Shown: positions 8,742 through 17,117, counted from the stretch's first letter. The stretch: DNA of 64,000 bases from Mobilitalea sibirica (GCF_015999265.1 NZ_JAEAGR010000007.1:62001-126000), one strand, 5' to 3'. Notes: generated by a model not told the origin, from the letters alone. A program made the numbers and translations.

Positions 8742-8801
8742 AAAAAGCCCCCTTTCATGTATACAAGTTTTAGATCTTTACTTGTCTAACAAGAAGGGAG
8801 C
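8742..8801 (-). terminator. Rho-independent terminator in the 8579-8914 gap
   Basis: On the minus strand GCTCCCTT pairs with AAGGGGGC and, further in, ACAAG with CTTGT, followed by TTTTTCT. It ends the transcript of the gene at 8915-9295, and lies 160 bases before the ABC exporter start. The rest of the gap is AT-rich, with no gene seen; the exporter promoter must lie between 8600 and 8740. Confidence 0.7.
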
Positions 8802-8914
8802 ATATCATTATAAAATAGCCTCATTGTTAAATTATATTAATATGATTTTATATTATTATTTTTTAGTTTTAATGTTCAAAAAAGATAAATTTAATCTTGC
8901 AATCATGTATTTTT

Positions 8915-9295
8915 TTATTGTCTCCATTTTCCATTAATCTGAACATTACCCTCGGCAATCGAAGCTGCTTTATTCTTATATAATATAATTAAATAATTCG
9001 CCCCTGTTTTTAGTTCAATCTTAATCATTTCATCATTTTGCATTACCATCTTCCAAGTACCATGTTCTGCACTGTTGTTTTCATCGGTACAAATGATACT
9101 TCCTGTCAAATCATTATTGAGAATAGTTTCAAAGCGATATGTGTTTTGTGATTGTGTATAAGTTCCATCAATAAAAATAGTTTTATTCAAGTCCGGTAGT
9201 GTTTCATCTGCATTAGCAAAGTACTTAAAGTAGATAAAGATTCCTACAACTAATAAAATTACTATTAACAACCCTGTTCCTTTACTCCTGTTCAT
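8915..9295 (-). CDS. Membrane-anchored extracytoplasmic protein, unknown function
   Basis: 126 residues. A basic start (MNRSKG) and one hydrophobic helix (about residues 8-25) anchor a ~100-residue extracytoplasmic domain with β-rich pattern (FIDGTYTQSQNTYRFETIL ... GTWKM ... GKWRQ). The GTW and GKW positions recall small β-barrel proteins that measure or bind a ligand, but I do not recognise the family. AAAGGAGG precedes the ATG. It is the last gene of a three-gene run with the 51-residue and 122-residue membrane proteins upstream. Confidence 0.65.
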   Translation of the reverse strand: MNRSKGTGLLIVILLVVGIFIYFKYFANADETLPDLNKTIFIDGTYTQSQNTYRFETILNNDLTGSIICTDENNSAEHGTWKMVMQNDEMIKIELKTGANYLIILYKNKAASIAEGNVQINGKWRQ

Positions 9296-9310
9296 AAGCT
9301 ACCTCCTTTA

Positions 9311-9466
9311 TTATTGAACATGCTTTAAGATTGATTTTTTAACAATATCAATGTTGTCCTGTTCGTTCTTCTTTAACAAGGTAAACTTTTTCTTACTACA
9401 TAAGATGATACAAATTAAAATGTCACATAAACTGGCTATGATAAATATACAATCGTAGGAAGCCAT
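9311..9466 (-). CDS. Short membrane peptide, 51 residues
   Basis: Starting 14 bases beyond the stop of the upstream gene, an ATG frame reads MASYDCIFIIASLCDILICI, then a basic cytoplasmic tail KKKFTLLKKNEQ and a stop 15 bases before the next gene start. One hydrophobic helix followed by positive residues is the pattern of a real small membrane protein, and the tight spacing on both sides fits a three-gene operon. No clear ribosome site precedes the ATG, so translation would depend on coupling to the gene upstream. Function is unknown. Confidence 0.45.
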   Translation of the reverse strand: MASYDCIFIIASLCDILICIILCSKKKFTLLKKNEQDNIDIVKKSILKHVQ

Positions 9467-9479
9467 CGGGCGAGCAAGC

Positions 9480-9848
9480 TTAAACATGATCTTTCAAGCT
9501 TAATACCACAAAAAATGTAGATATCATAAATATGACACCAAACATAATCACCATAGCCCATTCATTGTTCTGACCGTAATAGCCTGCTGCATTAATGACA
9601 GAGTAGATTAATAATCCCATAGCTAGCAAAAACCATTTCTTAGAATTATTTGTATCTTTGAAAAGTTTAATCCCAGCTATAATTAATGTGATAGCCAGTA
9701 AGATTTCCGAAAAAATATGTAGTGAAATACTAATCGGTTCAGTACGAAGTTCCGGTATCTGACTACTTAAAAATAGCATTATCCATAGTGAAATAATTGA
9801 AACTCCAATAAAAATTGCAAAAATAGCTTTTCCTTTTCTTAAGTTCAT
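9480..9848 (-). CDS. Four-helix membrane protein, unknown function
   Basis: 122 residues with four predicted helices (about 9-28, 42-61, 70-88, 96-117) joined by short loops; the loop before helix three is charged (KLFKDTNNSKKW). AGGAGGAGC precedes ATG 9848. The composition and length fit the many small, poorly described Firmicutes membrane proteins. It heads the run of small genes that ends at 8915. I see no catalytic motif. Confidence 0.65.
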   Translation of the reverse strand: MNLRKGKAIFAIFIGVSIISLWIMLFLSSQIPELRTEPISISLHIFSEILLAITLIIAGIKLFKDTNNSKKWFLLAMGLLIYSVINAAGYYGQNNEWAMVIMFGVIFMISTFFVVLSLKDHV

Positions 9849-10018
9849 AAGCTCCTCCTAAGTATAAATTAATCTTAACCTTTCTATTATCATTGGAACA
9901 AAACATAGTAAAATAATTAACTTGCTCCTTTAATAGTTTTTCATCTCATCTAAGTGTTCGTATGTACAATTAATAACAAAAATTAATTCAGAGCCACGGT
10001 TAAATTCAGACTTGCCTA

Positions 10019-10441
10019 TTATTTTACTCGTAAAGTCATAGGATGATTTTCATGAAACTGTACCAGATCCCACAGGTTGCCATATAAGTCCTTAAAAACA
10101 GCTACAGTACCATAGTCTTGTTCTTTTGGTTCTCTAACAAATTCAATATCTTTTGCAAGCATATTATGATAATCTCTCCAAAAATCATCCGTACCAAGAA
10201 ACAGAAAAACCCTACCCCCGGCTTGATTACCAATGAAAGTTTCCTGCACTGCACTCGATGCTTTTGCTAGTAATATGGTAGTTCCTTGATTACCGGGTGG
10301 GGATACTACAACCCAACGCTTATCTTGCTCCGGTTGATAAGTATCTTCAATTAAGTTAAACTGTAGTTTTTTTGTATAAAATTCAATTGCTTCATCATAA
10401 TCCTTTACCACAATTGCAATATGTACAATAGCTTGTTTCAT
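10019..10441 (-). CDS. VOC-family (glyoxalase/dioxygenase-fold) protein
   Basis: About 140 residues forming a βαβββ pair. The first module has HIAIVVKDYDEAIEFYTKKLQFNLIED, the second ends VFKDLYGNLWDLVQF, both typical of VOC proteins. The glyoxalase-type metal ligands are likely the first His and the glutamine/aspartate near the end, but the E of glyoxalase I is not obvious, so a binding or resistance role is as likely as lyase activity. Start chosen at ATG 10441 after GAGAG; the frame can extend five codons. Confidence 0.8.
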   Translation of the reverse strand: MKQAIVHIAIVVKDYDEAIEFYTKKLQFNLIEDTYQPEQDKRWVVVSPPGNQGTTILLAKASSAVQETFIGNQAGGRVFLFLGTDDFWRDYHNMLAKDIEFVREPKEQDYGTVAVFKDLYGNLWDLVQFHENHPMTLRVK

Positions 10442-10480
10442 TATATACTCTCTCATTCGTTTTGATTATTTTTTGCCTTA

Positions 10481-10927
10481 TTACCCTGTAACAAATTCAT
10501 CTATTAACCAAGAATCATCACTTTGCTTCTTTAGAACAACATAAAATGATGTTTCCGTTTCACCGTATAGTGCTGATGTTTCTGCTGTTTCCATTTCTAC
10601 ATCGACAAAGACACGGGCCTCATTTTTTTTAATATTTTCTTTTTCCTCTTTTAATTCGTATGCCTTTGCCCATACCATTCCAAAAACATCACCTTCATGA
10701 AAATAATAGCTTATACATTCTTTTGAGCAAAAATTTTTCATACTTTCATATTCAGCTTTCTCAAAAGCGGAGAAGAAATCCTCTACAACTTTTAAAGGTT
10801 CTGATATGGTTTCTTCTGAACTGTTTTTAATGTCATTATCAATCTTTGTAACGTTGCTGCTATTGCTACATGCAATAAACATCAGAGTTATAACAAGTAT
10901 CAGGAATAAAATTATATATTTTTTCAT
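10481..10927 (-). CDS. Lipoprotein with a small NTF2-like/DUF4829-type domain
   Basis: 148 residues. The signal peptide (MKKYIILFLILVITLMF) ends in a lipobox IAC, so Cys20 is lipid-modified and the protein sits on the outer face of the membrane. After a polar linker, the domain (VVEDFFSAFEKAEYESMKNFCS ... SFYVVLKKQSDDSWLIDEF) has the cone-shaped SnoaL/NTF2-like pattern: an early helix pair and a final W-x-I-D-E strand. Function unknown. AAGGAGAGGG precedes the start. The gene stops 39 bases before the VOC gene, so the two may share a transcript. Confidence 0.7.
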   Translation of the reverse strand: MKKYIILFLILVITLMFIACSNSSNVTKIDNDIKNSSEETISEPLKVVEDFFSAFEKAEYESMKNFCSKECISYYFHEGDVFGMVWAKAYELKEEKENIKKNEARVFVDVEMETAETSALYGETETSFYVVLKKQSDDSWLIDEFVTG

Positions 10928-11051
10928 AACCCTCTCCTTCCTTAATCAGCGAAATAAAACAATAATTAATTCTTCTAACTATATTAATTATAATATTTCA
11001 ATAGGTATTCTTTGTCAATTACAATTAAAGTATATAGTTTTTAGTTAAGAC

Positions 11052-11080
11052 TTTACCATAATATACCTTTGAGGTATAAT
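11052..11080 (+). promoter_or_regulatory. Predicted promoter of the sortase gene
   Basis: TTTACC, 17-base spacer, then TATAAT at 11075-11080, 38 bases before the ATG of the sortase gene. The -10 matches consensus; the -35 is weak. Confidence 0.5.
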
Positions 11081-11118
11081 TAATTAGCTAATTATTACAT
11101 ATACGAGGAGTTAATAAG

Positions 11119-12435
11119 ATGTCTGATCAGAGATTTACAGATGAGAATAACAACGATGAATGTAATACCATATTATATGTTTCTAAAAAAGCATCTAATT
11201 CTAAAAAAGTAAAATCCAAAATGAAAATACTCTATACCATTCAATCTATTCATGGCTTTTTATTAATATATTTATTCTTAATTATCACCTTATTCATTAA
11301 GGAGCTCGTTGTGTTGCCTATCTATACTAACAAAGCTATTAACACAGCCAAAGAATCGAATTATAAAAATTCGACAGAATTAAAAACTTCTGAAGGAGTA
11401 TCTGATGGGATGCCTTCTCCTTCACCGATGCCGGCTGTTGCTACAACTGTACCGATTTCATCTCGTGTTAGTGAAGCCTCAACTCCGACCATATATTCAA
11501 CACCCACACCTTTACCTACTCCTACTCCTTCTACAACTCCAACTCCTACTCCCTCGCCAACTCCTTCACCTTCCCCAACCCCTACGATTGCACCTACCCC
11601 AACAGCGACTCCCACTCCATCATCAATACCTACACCTACACCGATTCCAAAGAGGGATAAAGAAGGTCGTTTACTTAAGTTTAAGGATCTGCTGGCAAAG
11701 AATAAGGATGTTAAGGGTTGGATAAAAATTAGCGGTACCAATATTGATTATCCGGTTATGCAGCCCGGTGCAAATGATCCGGATTATTATCTTCATAAGG
11801 GATTTGATAAAAAATACAGTAAAGCCGGTTCCTTATATTTGGATCACAGATCTTCTGTTGAAGAAAACACACAAAACTATGTGATATACGGGCATAATAT
11901 GATCTCTACACCAGAAAAAATGTTTCATTATCTCAAATATTATAAATTAAAGCTTAGCTATTACAGGAAACACCCGGTAATCACATTCGATACTCTGTAT
12001 CATCAAGGGAAATGGAAGATATTTGCCGTGTTTATTACCACGCCGGATGCTAAAAAAGATTACTTTTTTGACTATAGAAAATCTACGTTTAAAAATTCCT
12101 CTGAGTTTTTAAACTTTGTATACCAGATACGAATTCGTTCCTTAATTAACATTGACGCAGTTGATGTCAATGAAAATGATCAGCTATTAACACTCTCCAC
12201 CTGCTCTTATGAGGTAAATGATAATTACCGAACCGTTGTCGTTGCCAGAAAAGTTAGAGAAGGAGAAACCACTGATGTTAAAGTGAATAGCGTTTCTTTC
12301 AATAAAAAACCTCTATATGCAGATGATTATTATAAACGATATGGCGGAAAGGCTCCTAAATTACCTGCTACCTTTGAAAAAGCACTGGAAAAAGGACAAA
12401 TCAAATGGTATAAACCACCCAAAGAAAATGATTAA
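11119..12435 (+). CDS. srtB: Class B sortase with a long Pro/Thr-rich linker
   Basis: 438 residues. Short cytoplasmic N-terminus, one transmembrane helix (about 42-68), a linker of ~80 residues made of TP/SP repeats (about 98-177), then a sortase domain. The transpeptidase triad is visible: His259 in IYGHNM, Cys362 in TLSTCSYE and Arg371 in NNYRTVVV-type context (NYRTVVVARK). The LLAKNKDVKGWIKISGTNIDYPVMQ start of the domain is characteristic of class B. It would anchor a surface protein to the wall; no substrate with an NPQTN- or LPXTG-like tail is in the window. The linker is much longer than in typical SrtB and would hold the enzyme far from the membrane. A GAGGAG site precedes the ATG. 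Confidence 0.88.
   Translation: MSDQRFTDENNNDECNTILYVSKKASNSKKVKSKMKILYTIQSIHGFLLIYLFLIITLFIKELVVLPIYTNKAINTAKESNYKNSTELKTSEGVSDGMPSPSPMPAVATTVPISSRVSEASTPTIYSTPTPLPTPTPSTTPTPTPSPTPSPSPTPTIAPTPTATPTPSSIPTPTPIPKRDKEGRLLKFKDLLAKNKDVKGWIKISGTNIDYPVMQPGANDPDYYLHKGFDKKYSKAGSLYLDHRSSVEENTQNYVIYGHNMISTPEKMFHYLKYYKLKLSYYRKHPVITFDTLYHQGKWKIFAVFITTPDAKKDYFFDYRKSTFKNSSEFLNFVYQIRIRSLINIDAVDVNENDQLLTLSTCSYEVNDNYRTVVVARKVREGETTDVKVNSVSFNKKPLYADDYYKRYGGKAPKLPATFEKALEKGQIKWYKPPKEND
11410..11650 (+). repeat. Low-complexity Pro/Thr/Ser codon tract in the sortase gene
   Basis: Repeated ACY-CCN and TCN-CCN codons encode about 80 residues of TPTP/SPSP. The tract is C-rich on this strand, unlike the rest of the gene, and slippage-prone, so its length probably varies between strains. 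Confidence 0.8.
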
Positions 12436-12568
12436 GAATTTAATTAATAAGTAGCCGATATCGTGCAAGAATATGTTTTTCTGTATCCCATACGTATCTT
12501 TCTATTGTATAATGTAAATTAGGAATAACATACTACAAAACTACTATATTCACTGTTAAGGAGAAGCT

Positions 12569-13711
12569 ATGAACATTGAATTTTCAGAAAGATCCAATCG
12601 ATTTGGAAGCAATATATTTCATACATTAAATGATTTAAAGAACGAACGTTTAAAGGAAGGTAAACCAGTATACAATTTTACTGTAGGTACACCGGATTTT
12701 CATCCCGATGCCCATGTGATGGAGGCAGTGTCAAAAGCTGCCCTCGAACCGGAGAATTATAAATACTCTCTGGGTGATACCGAAGAGCTTATTGATGCAG
12801 TGATCAACTGGTATCAGAGACGATATCAAGTTACACTAAGCAAGGATGAAATCACTTCTGTGTCCGGTACACAAGAAGGGATGGCTCATATCGGATTGGC
12901 ATTAATAAACTATGGAGATACCGTTCTTGTACCCAATCCCGGATACCCAATCTTTGAAATAGGTCCTTACTTATGCGGTGCAAAGATTGCATATTATAAT
13001 CTTTTACCCGAGAATAATTATCTGCCTGATTTGAGTTCAATTTCTAAAGAGGTTGCGAACAAAGCCAAGATGATGGTTGTATCCTATCCTTCCAATCCTG
13101 TATGTACCACCGCTCCTTCCTCCTTCTATGAAGAATTGATTGCTTTTGCTAAACACCATCAGTTAGTAATTATTCATGATAATGCCTATTCTGAAATTAT
13201 CTATGATGGTAGGAAGGGGACCTCTTTCTTAAGCTATCCCGGGGCAAAGGATGTCGGAGTTGAATTCAATTCCCTGTCAAAAACTTATAACATAACCGGA
13301 ATACGAATCTCCTTCCTACTTGGTAATAAGGAAATAATACATAAATTCAAAACCCTTCGTTCCCAATTTGATTATGGTACCGGTCATCTGGTTCAAAAAG
13401 CCGCTATCGCAGCTCTTAACGGTCCTCAAGACAGTGTTACCATCAACTGCAAGGAGTATGAGAAAAGACGTGATGCACTCAGTAATGGACTTACCAAACT
13501 GGGTATGAAGGTGCAAAACTGCGAAGGCTCCATGTTTGTTTGGGCTCACATACCGGAGGGATATACTAATTCCAATGAATACTGTATGAAGCTATTTCAC
13601 GAAACCGGTATCCTATGTACTCCGGGCAGTAGCTTCGGTACCCTTGGTGAAGGTTATATAAGATTTGCCCTGGTTCTTCCGGTCGATGTAATAAATGCTA
13701 TATTCAACTAA
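12569..13711 (+). CDS. PLP-dependent aminotransferase, class I/II fold
   Basis: 380 residues, family I aspartate-type fold. Seen motifs: TVGTPDFHPD for substrate contact, YKYSLGDTEELIDAV, SGTQEGMAHIG cofactor loop, NPGYPIFE, SYPSNPVCTTA (the conserved NP asparagine region), DNAYSEI, and the Schiff-base lysine in NSLSKTYNITGIR. This subgroup includes LL-diaminopimelate and alanine/valine-pyruvate aminotransferases; sequence alone does not settle the substrate. The C-terminus, RFALVLPVDVINAIFN, stops a little short of the usual final helix. AAGGAGAAGCT precedes the ATG, and a TATAAT at 12508-12513 gives a likely own promoter. Confidence 0.88.
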   Translation: MNIEFSERSNRFGSNIFHTLNDLKNERLKEGKPVYNFTVGTPDFHPDAHVMEAVSKAALEPENYKYSLGDTEELIDAVINWYQRRYQVTLSKDEITSVSGTQEGMAHIGLALINYGDTVLVPNPGYPIFEIGPYLCGAKIAYYNLLPENNYLPDLSSISKEVANKAKMMVVSYPSNPVCTTAPSSFYEELIAFAKHHQLVIIHDNAYSEIIYDGRKGTSFLSYPGAKDVGVEFNSLSKTYNITGIRISFLLGNKEIIHKFKTLRSQFDYGTGHLVQKAAIAALNGPQDSVTINCKEYEKRRDALSNGLTKLGMKVQNCEGSMFVWAHIPEGYTNSNEYCMKLFHETGILCTPGSSFGTLGEGYIRFALVLPVDVINAIFN

Positions 13712-13792
13712 ATATTTTGAATGAAAAATGAGATATAAAAGCTATATATAATTGCATTAAAATCATATATAAAATTGAGGAGGATTGTTAAA

Positions 13793-14470
13793 TTGGAAAT
13801 CACGGTTCTAAAAAGAAAAACATTTTATATTGGGATGTTACTTAAATTAGGTGTTATTATATCATGTTGTATCGGTATCTACTATACAGCGGGAGGAAAA
13901 GGCTTTATGGGTTCCTCTTCTATGTGGTTGTACTTTACAATACAAAGCAATGCCTGGATTGCCTTCATTAGTTTTATTTTTCTTATTTACGATATATTAA
14001 ATCGTAATAGAGAAATTAGCAACCGTTTTTATATCCTCAAATTCATTTTTACGGTTTCCATCCTTCTTACCTTTGTTGTATTTGCAGTTTTGCTATCACC
14101 GTTGATGCCTTTAGATTATCTAATATCCCCATCAAATATATTCTTACATAACATCACACCTATATTAGCAGTGATTGATTTTATCTTATGTGATTATAAG
14201 TATGAAAGTAAATGGACACATATTTTATATGTGCTCATTATGCCTTTACTATATGTTACCTTTACTTTAATTTTATCCTTCAGTGGCATAATGTTTGGGA
14301 AAGAAATTGTTCCCTATTTCTTTCTGAACTATGAAAAACTTGGCTGGCTTTCCATAAATCAATATGGTATGGGTGTATTATATTGGATCATTATATTATT
14401 AATTTTATTACTAGGTATGGGCACAGGACTTCTAATGATTTTAAAAGTCCGTAAAAGAAAACTTCATTAA
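13793..14470 (+). CDS. Pr6Pr-like integral membrane protein
   Basis: 225 residues with about six helices. Features recalled from the Pr6Pr membrane family: MWLYFTIQSNAWIAF (helix 2 with the QSN motif), a SNIFLHNITPILAVIDF segment with a conserved histidine, and a final long helix pair. Function is unknown. I chose the TTG at 13793 because the only ribosome site, GAGGAGG, lies inside the longer frame that starts at 13775; spacing from it to this TTG is nine bases. A plus-strand partner of the aminotransferase, 80 bases downstream of it. Confidence 0.7.
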   Translation: MEITVLKRKTFYIGMLLKLGVIISCCIGIYYTAGGKGFMGSSSMWLYFTIQSNAWIAFISFIFLIYDILNRNREISNRFYILKFIFTVSILLTFVVFAVLLSPLMPLDYLISPSNIFLHNITPILAVIDFILCDYKYESKWTHILYVLIMPLLYVTFTLILSFSGIMFGKEIVPYFFLNYEKLGWLSINQYGMGVLYWIIILLILLLGMGTGLLMILKVRKRKLH

Positions 14471-14642
14471 ATTAGATATTACTACACATAAGAAATATAT
14501 TGATATAGTTTACTGATACTCATAATGGCTTCAATGTATATCCGTTTATTATCATATATAAAGCTTCGATTTTTTTGTAATAAATTAAAATCATCCAGTG
14601 GTACTCCTTTATATTTTATATTGATATACATAAGGTTTTCTT

Positions 14643-14659
14643 ATGTGACTAAGTCACAT
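14643..14659. promoter_or_regulatory. Perfect palindrome, possible CRP/FNR-type or other operator
   Basis: ATGTGACTAAGTCACAT, a perfect 7-bp inverted repeat with a 3-base centre, 72 bases before the next ATG. TGTGA/TCACA half-sites recall CRP-like sites, but the spacing is five rather than six bases. Downstream CATATGTTA (14690-14698) fits a sporulation sigma -10 (CATANNNTA), though its -35 is unclear. The 14471-14730 gap otherwise holds no gene. Confidence 0.4.
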
Positions 14660-14730
14660 TGATATATGTCAATATATAAATAAAGCTGCATATGTTAAAG
14701 TATAAATAAAATTTTTCAGGAGGTTTCATT

Positions 14731-14964
14731 ATGAGTGATGTTACATCAACTTCTTACTTTAACGATAATAAATGTAAATGTGATAATGGCATTAGCCCAA
14801 TTTTCTTAATTCTTTTACTTTCCTTATGTGGAGGATGTGGAGGCGATAATGGATTTTTAGGAGGTTTATTTGGTGGTGGCGACAAATGTGGTTGTAATAG
14901 TGGTTTTGACGGCATTCTACCTATTCTCTTAGTCCTCTTATTAAGTGGTGGATCCTGCTTATAG
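14731..14964 (+). CDS. Small Gly/Cys-rich hydrophobic protein, 77 residues
   Basis: Two halves of the same plan: a Cys-bearing polar stretch followed by ISPIFLILLLSLCGGCGG, then again GFDGILPILLVLLLSGGSC. Glycine-rich loops (GGLFGGGDKCGC) join them. Tandem hydrophobic segments with glycine and cysteine in a very short protein recall small sporulation or coat-associated proteins, but I cannot name the family. A consensus CAGGAGG site and a perfect terminator right after the stop show it is a real single-gene transcript. A bacteriocin precursor is possible but there is no leader or export/modification gene beside it. Confidence 0.65.
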   Translation: MSDVTSTSYFNDNKCKCDNGISPIFLILLLSLCGGCGGDNGFLGGLFGGGDKCGCNSGFDGILPILLVLLLSGGSCL

Positions 14965-14970
14965 CTCAGA

Positions 14971-15003
14971 AAAAGGCTGTTTCTTTGAAACAGCCTTTTA
15001 TTC
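14971..15003 (+). terminator. Rho-independent terminator of the Gly/Cys-rich gene
   Basis: GGCTGTTTC and GAAACAGCC form a perfect 9-bp stem with a TTT loop (14975-14995), flanked by A5 and TTTTATT, so it could act in both directions. Confidence 0.9.
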
Positions 15004-15047
15004 AATTTTATCTAACCTGTAATTTCCCAATTACAGCCGCTGGATTT

Positions 15048-15239
15048 ACGATTTTCCAAGTTTATAGGTGTTAGTATTATGAATATAATCAATGGTGACC
15101 GCTGTCTCATCGATTACCTTTATGAACTCATCTGGAGTAATATCGGGTTTCACCTGACAGCACAATGGATAAAATCCGGCACACTATGGTACAGCCCAGC
15201 TTAAACCACCTTCATGAAGAATTTCATGGTATATTTCAT
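15048..15239 (-). pseudogene. C-terminal gene remnant with an in-frame stop
   Basis: Minus-strand code reads HEILHEGGLSWAVP, a TAG, then in the same frame CAGFYPLCCQVKPDITPDEF and on to TNTYKLGKS and a stop, about 60 codons in all. The composition is protein-like on both sides of the TAG, and no start or ribosome site is present. It looks like the decayed end of a larger gene lost between the Gly/Cys-rich gene and sspH. I do not recognise the parent family. Confidence 0.4.
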
Positions 15240-15299
15240 GTTAGAAAATATAAAACTATATATGACAACAAAAATAAATTTTGATAAGGAGATCTTAAG

Positions 15300-15476
15300 A
15301 TGAATAGAAGCCGTGCAAAAGAAATCGTTACTTCACCGGAGATGGTTAATGTAACCTACGATGGCCAACCCATTTATATTGAAAATGTTAACCCTACAAG
15401 AGATACTGCAAGTATTCATTTTCTTAATCGTCCTGAATATAGCCAGGAAGTACATTTAACACAACTGGTTGAATAG
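15300..15476 (+). CDS. sspH: Small acid-soluble spore protein, SspH family
   Basis: 58 residues. MNRSRAKEIVTSPEMVNVTY then DGQPIYIENV...EYSQEV matches the SspH pattern MN..RAKEI..S..M..VTY.G..VYI..V........A.V......P......V, along the whole length. These minor DNA-associated proteins are made in the forespore and are a direct sign of a spore-former. AAGGAGATC precedes the ATG at the right distance. Because it is so short, length-based gene finding misses it. Confidence 0.88.
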   Translation: MNRSRAKEIVTSPEMVNVTYDGQPIYIENVNPTRDTASIHFLNRPEYSQEVHLTQLVE

Positions 15477-15530
15477 ATAATAGTGACTATTCCTGTATAT
15501 CTATTCAAGTTAAATTTTTTGAATAACCTA

Positions 15531-15546
15531 AGGGCTTTTAAGCCCT
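15531..15546 (+). terminator. Weak hairpin after sspH
   Basis: AGGGCTT and AAGCCCT pair around two bases, 55 bases after the sspH stop. No T-run follows, so it may be only an RNA 3'-end stabiliser. Confidence 0.4.
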
Positions 15547-15620
15547 ACTTACATAGTAAAAAAATTCATATGTAGAGTGTTTGCATTCTTTATATCAAAA
15601 AATAATACTATACCTACATT

Positions 15621-16886
15621 TTATGTCTCTTTGTTATGTAATAACAAACTCCTCATTTTTTCTGCCACTTCCCGCTCTTTGTCCGGTTGCACACGAAATG
15701 CTACATATAAATTTCCCAGTGAAAATATTGCTGCCATGAAGAAAACCCATTGACTGCCCCAGTTCATCCAGATATAACCCCCTGCAAATGCCGCTAATAT
15801 TGATACGACATGATCCAGACTAATACCCATGGATAAGGTAGAGGTAACCTCTTCATGATCCCATGCAATGGACCGAAGATAAATGGATTTCACCATACCG
15901 ATCTGCATTGATAAACGGTCTAAGACAAATAGCAAATATACAATCCAAATAGCATAACCTTGTTTTGGTAATACCTCGGATATAATACCCCAAACCACAA
16001 ATCCATAGATAATATATACACCGATAAAAGTAAGTGCATCTACATACATCATTCGCTTAATACCAAAATAATCCATCCATTTTCCAAGTATGTTAAAAAA
16101 GAAAATGGAGATAAAACCAACCACAATCGTGAGTATAGCAAGGGTATCGGCTTTCTTCATTAATAGATCAACGATAACCCAAGTACCATATACATATGCT
16201 ATTTGTTTCTGAACCCCATGAAGAATTGTAAGAAGATAAAAGTAGCGATATTGCTTTCGAAGAACCAGCTTCGTCTTACGTGCTTTCGTTTTCTTTGGTT
16301 TCGTTCTGGCTATCATAATGGCTGCCATTATGGTTGCACAGGTAAAGGCACCGGCAGCAACGATAAAGATCCATTTTATTTTCGTCTGAAAGGTAAAAAA
16401 GCCAACTCGAAATCCAAAAAAAACCAGAAGAGCCGCTGATAAACTAAAGATAGCGCGAACACTGGAAAACTGCCCCATACGTCGACCAATCATCTTCGGA
16501 TCTGCCAGAGACATTCCAATGGCATCCTGTAAGGGCATAAAAAGGTGCATTCCCATAGAATTAATAAACAAAAATATCAGCATTACACCAAAAGAAGGTG
16601 TCAACAATCCAAGAAAAGTCACCCCAACGGTTGCTAAAACTTGAGCTATAAAGGCTAATCTTATATCTCCTAAAAAGCCTAAAGATCCTATTACAAATGC
16701 ACACAATAAGCCAGGCATCTCCCGCGGGAATTCGATAAAACCTCTTTGAAACGCAGTTACATGATACACTTCTTTAAAATAGTTCGAGTAAACTGCATCA
16801 CTCAGTCCATTACCAAAAGCCACTGCTGAAATTAAAATAAAGAACATCAAAACCTCTGGGCGCATATTTAAGATTTTATTTTTCAT
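15621..16886 (-). CDS. Major facilitator superfamily transporter
   Basis: 421 residues with twelve predicted helices in two sixes, joined by a basic cytoplasmic loop (ARTKPKKTKARKTKLVLRKQ) in the middle, the standard MFS layout. The loop between helices 2 and 3 lacks the strict G-x-x-x-D-R-x-G-R-R, having GDIRLAF, which is common in divergent members; GRRMGQFSSVRA follows helix 4-5. Substrate is unknown. GGAAAGG precedes ATG 16886. It is transcribed alone, being separated from the GH43 gene by the terminator at 17036-17077. Confidence 0.85.
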   Translation of the reverse strand: MKNKILNMRPEVLMFFILISAVAFGNGLSDAVYSNYFKEVYHVTAFQRGFIEFPREMPGLLCAFVIGSLGFLGDIRLAFIAQVLATVGVTFLGLLTPSFGVMLIFLFINSMGMHLFMPLQDAIGMSLADPKMIGRRMGQFSSVRAIFSLSAALLVFFGFRVGFFTFQTKIKWIFIVAAGAFTCATIMAAIMIARTKPKKTKARKTKLVLRKQYRYFYLLTILHGVQKQIAYVYGTWVIVDLLMKKADTLAILTIVVGFISIFFFNILGKWMDYFGIKRMMYVDALTFIGVYIIYGFVVWGIISEVLPKQGYAIWIVYLLFVLDRLSMQIGMVKSIYLRSIAWDHEEVTSTLSMGISLDHVVSILAAFAGGYIWMNWGSQWVFFMAAIFSLGNLYVAFRVQPDKEREVAEKMRSLLLHNKET

Positions 16887-17035
16887 CTTGTTATTTCCTT
16901 TCCATTCTGTCCAGTTTTTAAAGTCATAATATAATGAATTATGTATACTTCAACTAGTTAAATTTGAAAAGTCTTTAAAGCTTTCATTAAGTTATCTATA
17001 GTCACATGATGCTATTATATATGTATAACCTAAAA

Positions 17036-17077
17036 ATAGCTACCATATTTTCATTTAACATGATAATATGATAGCTG
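17036..17077 (-). terminator. Terminator after the lipoprotein GH43 gene
   Basis: On the minus strand AGCTATCATATT pairs imperfectly with AATATGGTAGCT, followed by ATTTTTAGG. Its TAGCTACCAT arm recurs at the terminator 30190-30238. Confidence 0.65.
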
Positions 17078-17117
17078 TAGATTATTAATTAATAATGCAT
17101 TTTATTAGTATATCAAT

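Noticed and set aside
11410-11650. Repeat tract in the sortase gene as a CRISPR or noncoding repeat
   Set aside because: It is in frame, encodes a TP/SP linker, and has no direct repeats with regular spacers.
14731-14964. The Gly/Cys-rich peptide as a bacteriocin precursor
   Set aside because: No double-glycine leader, no export or modification gene adjacent, and a duplicated hydrophobic layout more like a structural or spore-associated protein.
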